NCBI RefSeq assembly: GCF_002101705.1
Contig: NZ_LQPC01000050.1
Location: 1-64,000, forward strand
DNA: 64,000 nt
Reading direction: 5' to 3'
Origin: Mycolicibacterium iranicum
Lineage (GTDB): Bacteria; Actinomycetota; Actinomycetes; Mycobacteriales; Mycobacteriaceae
The first letter of the stretch is position 1, and the number at the start of each line of letters is the position of its first letter. The notes beneath the pieces were generated by a model that worked only from the letters and a program-made list of their open reading frames with translations, ran no database searches and was not told the origin of the DNA. Below are positions 42,500 to 50,349 of this stretch, in pieces. Both the position numbers and the translations under genes were made by a program.

Positions 42500-42555
42500 T
42501 TGACAGCGTCCCCCGTCGCTGGTTTCATATCTGGTTATGACCATAAATATGGTCA
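42500..42555 (+). promoter_or_regulatory. cysD promoter with palindromic operator
   Basis: A perfect -35 TTGACA stands at 42500-42505, with AT-rich -10 candidates around 42525-42537. At 42538-42555 the inverted repeat TGACCAT-AAAT-ATGGTCA has perfect 7-bp arms and lies between the promoter and the cysD start at 42577. It is the most AT-rich stretch nearby. It is a good candidate for a sulfur regulator's site; the Rrf2-type protein encoded at 46985 is one possible binder. Confidence 0.6.
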
Positions 42556-42576
42556 AATCTACCAACTTTACGGGGA

Positions 42577-43509
42577 ATGATGACTGCGACCGATGAGCTC
42601 ACGCAGAATGCGGGGCGCTACGAGTTGAGCCACCTCCGCGCGCTGGAGGCCGAGGCGATCCACATCATCAGGGAGGTAGCCGCCGAGTTCGAGCGGCCGG
42701 TGCTGCTGTTCTCGGGCGGCAAGGACTCCATCGTGATGCTGCATCTGGCCCTCAAGGCGTTCCGGCCGGGCCGGCTTCCGTTCCCGGTGATGCACGTCGA
42801 CACCGGGCACAACTTCGAGGAGGTGCTGCAGGCCCGCGACGAGCTCGTCTCCGAATCGGGTGTGCGCCTCGTGGTCGCCAAGGTGCAGGACGACATCGAC
42901 GCCGGGCGGGTGGTCGAGACGATCCCGTCGCGCAACCCGATGCAGACCTTCACGCTGCTGCGCGCGATCCGTGAAAACAAGTTCGACGCCGCGTTCGGCG
43001 GTGCCCGGCGTGACGAGGAGAAGGCGCGCGCCAAGGAGCGGGTGTTCAGCTTTCGCGACGAGTTCGGTCAGTGGGACCCGAAGAACCAGCGCCCCGAGCT
43101 GTGGAACCTCTACAACGGCAGGCACCGCAAGGGGGAGCACATCCGGGCGTTCCCGCTGTCGAACTGGACCGAGTTCGACATCTGGTCCTACATCGGCGCC
43201 GAGAAGATCAAGCTGCCCTCGATCTACTACGCCCATCAGCGTCAGGTCTTCGAGCGCGACGGAATGCTGCTCGCCGTGCACAAGTACCTGCAGCCGCGCA
43301 AGGACGAGAAGATCGTCGAGAAGACGGTGCGGTTCCGCACTGTTGGCGACGTGACGTGCACCGGCTGCGTGGAGTCCACGGCGGCAACGGTTTCCGAGGT
43401 CATCGCCGAGACCGCGATCTCACGGCTCACCGAGCGCGGGGCAACCCGCGCCGACGACCGGATTTCGGAAGCAGGCATGGAAGACCGCAAGCGCGAGGGG
43501 TATTTCTGA
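42577..43509 (+). CDS. cysD: Sulfate adenylyltransferase small subunit CysD
   Basis: A 310-residue PP-loop protein that forms APS from sulfate and ATP together with the GTPase CysN. The PP motif is LLFSGGKDSIVML. Other family blocks are HVDTGHNFEE, FGGARRDEEKARAKER and PLSNWTEFDIWSYI. Two ATGs stand in tandem at 42577 and 42580; CGGGG precedes them. Position matches Rv1285. It is the first gene of the sulfate-assimilation operon. Confidence 0.96.
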   Translation: MMTATDELTQNAGRYELSHLRALEAEAIHIIREVAAEFERPVLLFSGGKDSIVMLHLALKAFRPGRLPFPVMHVDTGHNFEEVLQARDELVSESGVRLVVAKVQDDIDAGRVVETIPSRNPMQTFTLLRAIRENKFDAAFGGARRDEEKARAKERVFSFRDEFGQWDPKNQRPELWNLYNGRHRKGEHIRAFPLSNWTEFDIWSYIGAEKIKLPSIYYAHQRQVFERDGMLLAVHKYLQPRKDEKIVEKTVRFRTVGDVTCTGCVESTAATVSEVIAETAISRLTERGATRADDRISEAGMEDRKREGYF

Positions 43510-43512
43510 CAT

Positions 43513-43564
43513 GGGGCGAGCGAAGCGACGGGATATGGATCCGGGGCGAGCGAAGCGACGGGAT
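43513..43564 (+). repeat. Duplicated 22-bp unit between cysD and cysN
   Basis: Two identical 22-bp copies (43513-43534 and 43543-43564, 30-bp period) contain GGGGCGAGCGAAGCGACGGG. In addition ATTTCTGACATGGG, which spans the cysD stop, recurs at 43563-43576 at the cysN start. It looks as if a small block was inserted or expanded exactly at a former cysD/cysN junction, separating genes that are normally only a few bases apart. Confidence 0.8.
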
Positions 43565-43571
43565 TTCTGAC

Positions 43572-45428
43572 ATGGGTTCGTCCACCACACTTTTGCGCAT
43601 CGCGACCGCGGGTTCGGTCGACGACGGAAAGTCCACCCTGATCGGCCGGTTGCTGTACGACTCCAAGGCGGTCATGGAGGATCAGCTCGCCGCCGTCGAG
43701 CGCACCTCCAAGGAACGCGGCAACGACTACACCGACCTGGCGTTGGTCACCGACGGGTTGCGCGCCGAGCGCGAGCAGGGCATCACGATCGACGTCGCAT
43801 ACCGCTACTTCGCCACGGCCAAGCGGAAATTCATCATCGCCGACACCCCGGGCCACATCCAATACACCCGCAACATGGTCACCGGCACGTCGACCGCACA
43901 ACTGGCGATCGTCCTCGTCGACGCCCGCCACGGGTTGCTCGAGCAGTCGCGCCGGCATGCGTTCCTCGCCTCGCTGCTCGGCATCCAGCACATCGTGCTC
44001 GCCGTCAACAAGATGGACCTGATCGACTGGGACAGAGAGCGTTTCGAGAAGATTCGCGATGACTTTCATGACTTCGCGGCACGCCTCGACGTTCACGACG
44101 TCACGACGATTCCGCTCTCGGCGCTCAACGGCGACAACGTGGTCACCAAATCCGATGTCACGCCCTGGTACGAGGGGCCGTCGCTGCTCGCCCACCTCGA
44201 AGAGGTCTACATCGCCGGCGACCGCAACCTCACCGACGTCCGCTTCCCGGTCCAGTACGTCATCCGGCCGCAGACCCGCGACCACGCCGACCACCGCAGC
44301 TATGCGGGCACGGTGGCCAGCGGTGTGATGCGCCCCGGCGACGAGATCGTCGTGCTGCCGACCGGCAAGACGTCGCGGATCACCGAGATCGAGGGTCCGG
44401 GCGGCCCGGTCACCGAGGCGTTCCCGCCGATGGCGGTGTCGGTCAGCCTCGCCGACGACATCGACATCTCCCGCGGCGACATGATCGCGCGTCCGAACAA
44501 CCAGCCGCGTGTCGCGCAGGAGTTCGACGCGACGGTGTGTTGGATGGCCGACGCCGATTCGCTCGAGCCGGGGCGGGACTACGTCATCAAGCACACCACC
44601 CGCACGACCCGGGTCAAGGTGACTGGCCTCGACTATCGCCTCGACGTCAACACCCTGCATCGCGACAAGACGGCGACGGCACTCAAACTCAATGAGCTGG
44701 GTCGTATCTCGCTGCGCAGCCAGGTCCCGCTGCTGCTCGACGAGTACAGCCGAAACTCGGCGACGGGCTCTTTCATTCTGATCGATCCCAACACCAACGG
44801 CACCGTCGCGGCCGGCATGATCCTGCCCCACGTCGCAGGGCGGACGTCGACACCGAACACGGTTCGCCACGAGTCGCTATGCAAGCAGGAGGACCGGCTC
44901 ACCAAGGGCCGCACGGTGTGGTTCACCGGCCTGTCGGGTTCGGGCAAGTCGTCCGTGGCGGTGCTCGTCGAGCAGAAGCTGCTCGAAAAGGGCATCCCCG
45001 CATACGTTCTCGATGGTGACAATCTGCGGCACGGCCTCAACGCCGATCTCGGCTTCTCAATGGATGACCGCGCCGAGAATCAGCGCCGGCTCGCGCACGT
45101 CGCCGCCATTCTCGCCGATTCCGGCCAGGTGGTGCTCGTGCCCGCGATCAGCCCGCTCACCGAGCATCGGGCGTTGGCGCGCAAGGTGGCCACCGACCAG
45201 GGTCTGGACTTCTTCGAGGTCTTCTGCGACACGCCGCTGGAAGACTGCGAGCGCCGTGATCCGAAGGGGCTGTATGCCAAAGCCCGAGCAGGAGAGATAA
45301 CGCACTTCACCGGGATCGACAGCCCGTACCAGCGGCCGAAGAACCCGGACCTGCGGTTGACTCCGGATCGCACGCCTGACGAGCACGCCGAAGCTGTGAT
45401 CGCGCTGCTGGAAGGCTGCGCCGAATGA
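43572..45428 (+). CDS. cysN: Bifunctional sulfate adenylyltransferase GTPase / APS kinase CysNC
   Basis: A 618-residue fusion. Residues 1-430 are the CysN GTPase (G1 AGSVDDGKST, G3 DTPGH, G4 NKMDL) that drives APS formation by CysD. Residues about 445-618 are APS kinase (GLSGSGKSS, DGDNLRHGLN, and AISPLTEHRA where the family's active-site Ser lies), which makes PAPS. It matches Rv1286. The ATG at 43572 follows a duplicated spacer; the open frame upstream is a shadow of cysD. Confidence 0.96.
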   Translation: MGSSTTLLRIATAGSVDDGKSTLIGRLLYDSKAVMEDQLAAVERTSKERGNDYTDLALVTDGLRAEREQGITIDVAYRYFATAKRKFIIADTPGHIQYTRNMVTGTSTAQLAIVLVDARHGLLEQSRRHAFLASLLGIQHIVLAVNKMDLIDWDRERFEKIRDDFHDFAARLDVHDVTTIPLSALNGDNVVTKSDVTPWYEGPSLLAHLEEVYIAGDRNLTDVRFPVQYVIRPQTRDHADHRSYAGTVASGVMRPGDEIVVLPTGKTSRITEIEGPGGPVTEAFPPMAVSVSLADDIDISRGDMIARPNNQPRVAQEFDATVCWMADADSLEPGRDYVIKHTTRTTRVKVTGLDYRLDVNTLHRDKTATALKLNELGRISLRSQVPLLLDEYSRNSATGSFILIDPNTNGTVAAGMILPHVAGRTSTPNTVRHESLCKQEDRLTKGRTVWFTGLSGSGKSSVAVLVEQKLLEKGIPAYVLDGDNLRHGLNADLGFSMDDRAENQRRLAHVAAILADSGQVVLVPAISPLTEHRALARKVATDQGLDFFEVFCDTPLEDCERRDPKGLYAKARAGEITHFTGIDSPYQRPKNPDLRLTPDRTPDEHAEAVIALLEGCAE

Positions 45429-45456
45429 CGAGCGCCTGCGCGACGAACAGACGATC

Positions 45457-46188
45457 ATGACCGATCACGAACTGGCGGGGCGGCTTACCACCGAAGCAGG
45501 CGCGCTGCTGCTCGATGTCCGCGCCGAGCTCGCGCAGGCGACGGCCGAGGAGCGAAAAGCCGCGGGGGACAAGCGGTCCCACGACTTCCTGATGGCGGCT
45601 CTGGCCACAGAGCGGCCGGAAGACGCAGTGCTGTCAGAGGAAGGTGTCGACGATCCGGTGCGGCTCTCGGCGCGCCGGGTGTGGATCGTCGACCCTCTCG
45701 ACGGGACGCGGGAGTTCTCCGAACTGGGGCGGGCCGACTGGGCCGTGCACGTCGCGCTCTGGGAGGAGGGCGAGCTCGTCGCGGGCGCAGTCGCGTTGCC
45801 CGCGCAAGGCGTCACGCTCGCGACCCCGACCGTCGTCGCACCGCCTGCCGGCGCGGACGCACCGCGCGTCGTGGTGTCGCGCACCCGTCCGCCGGCCATC
45901 GCGCTGGAGGTCAGGGACGCCCTTGGGGGCACACTTGTCGAAATGGGTTCAGCCGGAGCGAAAGTCGCATCCGTGATGCAGGGCATCTCCGATGTCTACG
46001 TGCATGCCGGTGGCCAGTATGAATGGGACTCCGCGGCGCCCGTTGCCGTCGCCCGCGCAGCCGGTCTGTTCACATCCCGCCTCGACGGATCCCCGTTGGT
46101 GTACAACCAGCGCGACTCGAAGCTGCCCGACCTGATCGTGTGCCGCCCGGAACTCGCCGAGGCCGTGCTGGCGGTCACGGCGGGCTGA
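45457..46188 (+). CDS. cysQ: 3'-phosphoadenosine 5'-phosphate phosphatase CysQ
   Basis: A 243-residue Li-sensitive phosphatase of the inositol-monophosphatase fold. Metal ligands are Glu62 (SEEGVDD), Asp79 and Asp82 in VDPLDGTREF, and Asp in YEWDSAAPVAVARAAG. In this family it removes the 3' phosphate from PAP and PAPS, relieving inhibition by sulfotransfer by-products. Its position 28 bp after cysNC fits recycling of the product of that pathway. Myo-inositol phosphatase activity is a less likely alternative. Confidence 0.88.
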   Translation: MTDHELAGRLTTEAGALLLDVRAELAQATAEERKAAGDKRSHDFLMAALATERPEDAVLSEEGVDDPVRLSARRVWIVDPLDGTREFSELGRADWAVHVALWEEGELVAGAVALPAQGVTLATPTVVAPPAGADAPRVVVSRTRPPAIALEVRDALGGTLVEMGSAGAKVASVMQGISDVYVHAGGQYEWDSAAPVAVARAAGLFTSRLDGSPLVYNQRDSKLPDLIVCRPELAEAVLAVTAG

Positions 46189-46265
46189 CGGGCGGATCGC
46201 CGATACCGGGGCATGCCTGCACCAGGTCGTGACGCAACAGCGTTGCCGCCAGTAGGCTGCGACGG

Positions 46266-46865
46266 GTGTCTGAACCCCAAACCCTGCGCGCGCTCGCAGG
46301 ACTGCCACTTGCTCCGGTGAGCCTCTCGGATTCGGTGCTGGTGCTCATCGATTGTCAGAACACCTACACCAGAGGCGTGATGGAACTCGACGGAGTCCAG
46401 CCCGCACTCGACGAGGCCGCCACACTGCTCGACCGGGCCAGAACGGCAGGCATCCCCGTCGTGCACATCCAGCACGACGACGGACCGGGGTCGCTCTACG
46501 ACATCGAGGGCGAAAGCGGCGCGATCGTAGACCGGGTCGCGCCACGCAACGGCGAGTCCGTCGTCGTCAAGAACTACCCGAACTCATTCGTCAAGACCGA
46601 TCTCGACGACATCCTCAAGTCGTTCGACGCGTCCCACCTCGTTCTCGCCGGCTTCATGACGCACATGTGCGTGAATTCGACGGCCCGTGGCGCATTCAAC
46701 CTCGGGTACGCGCCGACGGTGGTTGCGGCGGCCACGGCGACCCGCACACTGCCGGGCGTCGACGGCGCTTCGGTGCCTGCGCAGGCGCTGCATACGGCCA
46801 GCCTCGCCGCGGTCGCCGACCTGTTCGCCGTGGTCGTACCGAAAGCGAGCGACATCCCCGACTGA
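46266..46865 (+). CDS. Isochorismatase-family cysteine hydrolase
   Basis: A 199-residue hydrolase of the isochorismatase/nicotinamidase fold. The catalytic triad is visible: Asp in LIDCQNTY, Lys in VKNYPNSF, and Cys in GFMTHMCVNST. The start is a GTG at 46266. These enzymes hydrolyse small amides or ureas; the substrate cannot be told. It lies between cysQ and the Rrf2 gene and is followed by a long hairpin. Confidence 0.87.
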   Translation: MSEPQTLRALAGLPLAPVSLSDSVLVLIDCQNTYTRGVMELDGVQPALDEAATLLDRARTAGIPVVHIQHDDGPGSLYDIEGESGAIVDRVAPRNGESVVVKNYPNSFVKTDLDDILKSFDASHLVLAGFMTHMCVNSTARGAFNLGYAPTVVAAATATRTLPGVDGASVPAQALHTASLAAVADLFAVVVPKASDIPD

Positions 46866-46874
46866 GCTTGCCTT

Positions 46875-46931
46875 CGAAATCCACCTTTTGCAGGCGTTCT
46901 CTCGCACTTCCGCCGCAAAAGGTGGATTTCG
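46875..46931 (+). terminator. Perfect 17-bp inverted repeat
   Basis: CGAAATCCACCTTTTGC at 46875-46891 is repeated inverted at 46915-46931 with a 23-base loop. It starts 10 bases after the isochorismatase stop and ends 53 bases before the Rrf2 gene. The stem ends in AAAAGG/CCTTTT. It is a terminator or a dispersed palindromic element. Confidence 0.65.
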
Positions 46932-46984
46932 GCGTGCTCGCGACCGGACACCCATCCAAGACGTCATCCGACTAGGGTTGCCCC

Positions 46985-47461
46985 ATGCGGATGTCGGCCA
47001 AGGCGGAGTATGCCGTGCGGGCGATGATCCAGCTGGCGACGGTCGACGATGGTGCCCTGGTCAAAACCGATGACCTCGCCAAAGCCCAGGGCATACCGCC
47101 GCAGTTCCTGGTCGATATCCTCTCCGACCTGCGCACCGACCGGCTGGTTCGCAGTCACCGCGGCCGCGAGGGGGGTTACGAACTGGCCCGCCCCGCGGCT
47201 GATATCAGCGTCGCCGATGTGCTGCGCTGTATCGACGGACCGCTGGCCAGTGTGCGCGACATCGGCCTGGGCGACCTTCCCTACTCCGGTCCGACCGCCG
47301 CGCTGACCGATGTGTGGCGCGCGCTGCGCGCGAGTATGCGCTCGGTACTGGAGGAGACGAGCCTCGCCGACGTCGCGTCGGGTGTGTTGCCCGATCACGT
47401 TCGCGCCATGGCCGATGACTACCGCAGGCAAGAAGAGGCGCGCGGTCACTCGATCAGCTAG
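46985..47461 (+). CDS. Rrf2-family regulator (Rv1287-like)
   Basis: A 158-residue Rrf2-type winged-helix regulator. The N-terminus MRMSAKAEYAVRAMIQLA and the wing region HRGREGGYELARPA are typical. The three-Cys Fe-S ligand set of IscR and NsrR is absent (only one Cys, in VLRCIDG), so it resembles the CymR or cluster-free type. Rv1287 occupies the same place beside cysDN. It may act on the palindrome upstream of cysD. Ends overlap the convergent glyoxalase gene by four bases. Confidence 0.88.
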   Translation: MRMSAKAEYAVRAMIQLATVDDGALVKTDDLAKAQGIPPQFLVDILSDLRTDRLVRSHRGREGGYELARPAADISVADVLRCIDGPLASVRDIGLGDLPYSGPTAALTDVWRALRASMRSVLEETSLADVASGVLPDHVRAMADDYRRQEEARGHSIS

Positions 47462-47841
47462 GACCCGGATCCGTACGGGCGGGTCAGGATCTCCAGATAG
47501 TGCCCGCCGGGATCCTGGAAGTAGACGCCGCGGCCGCCGTCGTTGTGATTGATCTCGCCCGGCCCCCCTCCCCGCGGGTCGGCCCAGTGCTGAAGGCCGC
47601 GTTCGCGGATCTTGCCGTAGATGGCGTCGAACTCGTCCTCGGACACCAGGAACGCATAGTGCTGTGGCGATATCGGAGCATCGGGCGCGACCTCGGCGTA
47701 ATCGAGGCTGACATCGCCGATGCTGACGACCAGAAAATGGCTGAACGGTGTCGGGCTCGGCAGGCCGAACAGTTCGGTGAGGAAGGTTGCCGATTCCGTC
47801 TTGTCCCGGGCCGCCACGATGGTGTGGTTGAGGGTGACCAT
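47458..47841 (-). CDS. VOC/glyoxalase-family protein
   Basis: A 127-residue single VOC domain. It has NHTIVAARDKTESATFLTELFGL at the start, a possible metal ligand His in NHTIV, and the C-terminal DPGGHYLEILTRPY. It resembles lyase or dioxygenase-like VOC proteins of unknown substrate. The ATG at 47841 has GAGGG five bases away on its 5' side, so the longer open frame upstream is not used. Convergent with the Rrf2 gene. Confidence 0.82.
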   Translation of the reverse strand: MVTLNHTIVAARDKTESATFLTELFGLPSPTPFSHFLVVSIGDVSLDYAEVAPDAPISPQHYAFLVSEDEFDAIYGKIRERGLQHWADPRGGGPGEINHNDGGRGVYFQDPGGHYLEILTRPYGSGS

Positions 47842-47917
47842 TGCTTCGAGAATAGAACCGGCGACGGCTGCTGTTCCAGTAAGAAGTCGATGTTGATCAT
47901 GATACGAAAGGCACGTG

Positions 47918-48937
47918 ATGTTCGACCTGCGCGAACTCAGCACACCTGTTCTTTCCGCCCCGATGGCCGGCGGGCCGTCGACACCTGAGCTCGCCGCGGC
48001 GGTGTCGAACGCCGGCGGGCTCGGTTTCGTCGCGGCCGGATACCTCACCGCGGACGCGTTCGCCGACCGACTGCGCGCCGCGCAGAGGCTCACCTCAGCG
48101 CCCGTGGGGGCCAATCTCTTTGTGCCCCAGCCCAGTGCGGCCACACCGGACGCAATCGCGGCATATGCCGCGACGCTGGAATCAGAAGCCCAGCGCTACG
48201 GGGTCAGCCTGGGCGCACCACGATTCGACGACGACCACTGGGTCGCCAAGCTCGACGTCGTACTCGACCTGCGGCCTGCCGTGGTCTCGTTCACCTTCGG
48301 GCTGCCCAGCGCCGACGAGCGACGCCGCCTCACCGAGGCCGGCATCGCGACCGCAGGTACCGTCACGACGCTGTCCGAGGCGCGGGCCGCAGCGGACGTC
48401 GGTGTGGACGTCCTTATCGCGCAGGGCCCGTCGGCGGGTGGACACCGAGGCACATTCGACGCCACCGCGCAGCCATCGGAAGAGTCATTGGACGATCTGA
48501 TCGCCACGCTCACCGCCAACCTGGACCTACCGGTCGTCGCGGCCGGCGGGTTGATGACCGCCGGCGATGTCAGTGGGGTACGGCGCGCCGGGGCGGTGGC
48601 CGCGCAACTCGGAACGGCTTTCCTGCTGGCCGACGAAGCGGGGAGCAGCCCCGTCCACCGCGCCGCGCTGCAGGATCCCCAGTTCACCGAAACCGCCGTC
48701 ACCCGAGCGTTTTCCGGCCGGTATGCCCGCGGTCTGCGCAACCGATTCATCGTCGAGCACGAAGCCGACGCTCCGTTCGGCTACCCCGAAGTGCACTACA
48801 TGACGAGCCCGGTGCGAGCGGCATCCGTGCGTGCGGGCGATCCGCATGCGGTGAATGTCTGGGCGGGAACGGGCTTTCGGAAAGCGAGGACCGGTTCGGC
48901 GGCAGACATCATCGCCACCTTGGTCGGCGCGGACTGA
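47918..48937 (+). CDS. Nitronate monooxygenase-family FMN enzyme
   Basis: A 339-residue TIM-barrel flavoprotein of the nitronate monooxygenase (2-nitropropane dioxygenase) family. Blocks include VLSAPMAGGPSTPELAAAVSNAGGLGFVAAGY, AQGPSAGGHRG with the likely active-site His, and the FMN-phosphate loop AAGGLMTAGDV / AVAAQLGTAFL. The ATG at 47918 has AAAGG six bases upstream. The stop TGA shares its A with the ATG of the amine oxidase, so the two are co-translated. Confidence 0.9.
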   Translation: MFDLRELSTPVLSAPMAGGPSTPELAAAVSNAGGLGFVAAGYLTADAFADRLRAAQRLTSAPVGANLFVPQPSAATPDAIAAYAATLESEAQRYGVSLGAPRFDDDHWVAKLDVVLDLRPAVVSFTFGLPSADERRRLTEAGIATAGTVTTLSEARAAADVGVDVLIAQGPSAGGHRGTFDATAQPSEESLDDLIATLTANLDLPVVAAGGLMTAGDVSGVRRAGAVAAQLGTAFLLADEAGSSPVHRAALQDPQFTETAVTRAFSGRYARGLRNRFIVEHEADAPFGYPEVHYMTSPVRAASVRAGDPHAVNVWAGTGFRKARTGSAADIIATLVGAD

Positions 48938-50283
48938 TGATCCCGATGACGCGGCGGCAGTTCACGCTGGGACTCGGCGCGGTGACCGCCGCCCCCCTGC
49001 TCGCCTCCTGCGGTGACGGCGGTGGGGGCGGAACGTCCAGCCAACATGTCCTGGTGGTGGGTGCCGGGATCTCGGGACTGAGCGCCGCCCGGCGTCTGGC
49101 GGACGCCGGGGTGAGGGTCACCGTGCTCGAAGCCCGTCAACGGATTGGCGGACGGACGTGGACGGACACCTCGCTCGGGCTGCCGATCGACCTAGGCGGC
49201 GCCTGGATTCACGGCCCCGAAGGCAACCCGCTGACAGAACTCGCCGAACAGGTCGGGGCGCGCACCGTCGGGACCGACTTCGACGACACCGTCGTGCTTG
49301 CGGACGGCACCGTGGTCGACCCGGCATCGGTAGATGCCGCAGGCCAGGAGTGGGTGCGGATACTCGACGACGTCGACGGCATGACCGCGACGGCAACCCC
49401 CGATGCGTCGCTGGCTGACGGACTCGCCCAGACCGGCGCAGACTTCGACGACCCGCTGATGCAATGGATCGTGGCCGGGGCGATCGGCGCCGAGTACGCG
49501 GCCGACCCCGACGAACTGTCGCTGCGCTGGTTCGGAAACGAAGGCGAATTCGGCGGCGGTGACCTGATCCTGCCCGGCGGATACCGCCAGATCGTCGACC
49601 ACGTCGCACGAGATCTGACAATCGAGCTGGGCGCCGAGGCGGCCAAGATCGCCTACGGCGATTCGGGAGTCACGGTCGAAACGGTGCAGGGGAGCTTCCA
49701 GGGTGACCGCGTGATCGTCACCGTCCCGCTGGGTGTGCTGAAAGCCGGCACCATCGCCTTCGACCCCGTGCTGCCGCAGGCCAAAGTCGACGCGATTCAA
49801 CGCCTGGGCTTCGGAGTGCTCGACAAGGTGGTGCTCACCTTCGACGAGCCCTTCTGGATCGAGCAGTTCGGCGCGCGAACCGACATGATCAGCCTCGCCG
49901 GTGAGGACCAGCCGGCGTCGGATCTGGTCAACGGTATGAGGTTCGCCGATGCTCCGGTGCTGATCGGTTTACGCGGGGGAGCGAACGCCCGTATCCGTGA
50001 GGCGGATTCGGACAAGGAATCGGTGGCTCAGCTCGTCTCAGCTCTCCGGGCGCCCGAGCCGACCGGCTTCCTCGTGACCCGGTGGGCCGCCGACCCGTAC
50101 GCCCGCGGCTCCTACAGCTTCCTGGCCGTCGGGTCGAGCCCCGACGACCAGGAGGCGCTGGCCGAGCCTGTCGGCGAACGGCTCGGCTTCGCCGGTGAGG
50201 CGACCAATCCCGAGTATTTCGCCACCGTGCACGGGGCCTACCTCAGTGGATTGCGGGAAGCCGACCGAATCCTCGGGACATAA
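48937..50283 (+). CDS. Tat-exported lipoprotein amine oxidase (FAD)
   Basis: A 448-residue flavin amine oxidase. The N-terminus has the twin-arginine motif TRRQFTLGLG followed by a lipobox LLASC, so a folded flavoprotein would be exported and lipid-anchored. The FAD Rossmann motif is VLVVGAGISGLSAARRL, with LEARQRIGGRTWT next and the C-terminal FAD motif LGFAGEATNPEYFATVHGA. It resembles polyamine or monoamine oxidases; the substrate is unknown. It is translationally coupled to the nitronate monooxygenase gene. A 23-bp inverted repeat follows the stop. Confidence 0.9.
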   Translation: MIPMTRRQFTLGLGAVTAAPLLASCGDGGGGGTSSQHVLVVGAGISGLSAARRLADAGVRVTVLEARQRIGGRTWTDTSLGLPIDLGGAWIHGPEGNPLTELAEQVGARTVGTDFDDTVVLADGTVVDPASVDAAGQEWVRILDDVDGMTATATPDASLADGLAQTGADFDDPLMQWIVAGAIGAEYAADPDELSLRWFGNEGEFGGGDLILPGGYRQIVDHVARDLTIELGAEAAKIAYGDSGVTVETVQGSFQGDRVIVTVPLGVLKAGTIAFDPVLPQAKVDAIQRLGFGVLDKVVLTFDEPFWIEQFGARTDMISLAGEDQPASDLVNGMRFADAPVLIGLRGGANARIREADSDKESVAQLVSALRAPEPTGFLVTRWAADPYARGSYSFLAVGSSPDDQEALAEPVGERLGFAGEATNPEYFATVHGAYLSGLREADRILGT

Positions 50284-50284
50284 C

Positions 50285-50349
50285 CCGCCGAAACTGCATT
50301 CCATGCGGCCCTTTCGCCGAACTGGGCGCATGGAATGCAGTTTCGGCGG
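50285..50349. terminator. Perfect 23-bp inverted repeat, bidirectional terminator
   Basis: The arms at 50285-50307 and 50327-50349 are perfectly complementary over 23 bp (containing GAAACTGCATTCCATGCG) with a 19-base loop. It fills almost the whole 66-bp gap between the convergent amine oxidase and DUF4097 stops, touching both. It can end transcription from either side. Confidence 0.8.

Noticed and set aside
42379..42576. Riboswitch upstream of cysD
   Set aside because: Sulfur genes often have SAM riboswitches in other phyla. Here the leader holds a hairpin belonging to the previous operon, a promoter and a short palindrome, with no multi-helix aptamer pattern I could recognise.
43071..43571. 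Extended cysN frame through cysD
   Set aside because: The frame stays open by chance through cysD and the repeat spacer; the GTPase core begins at the ATG at 43572.
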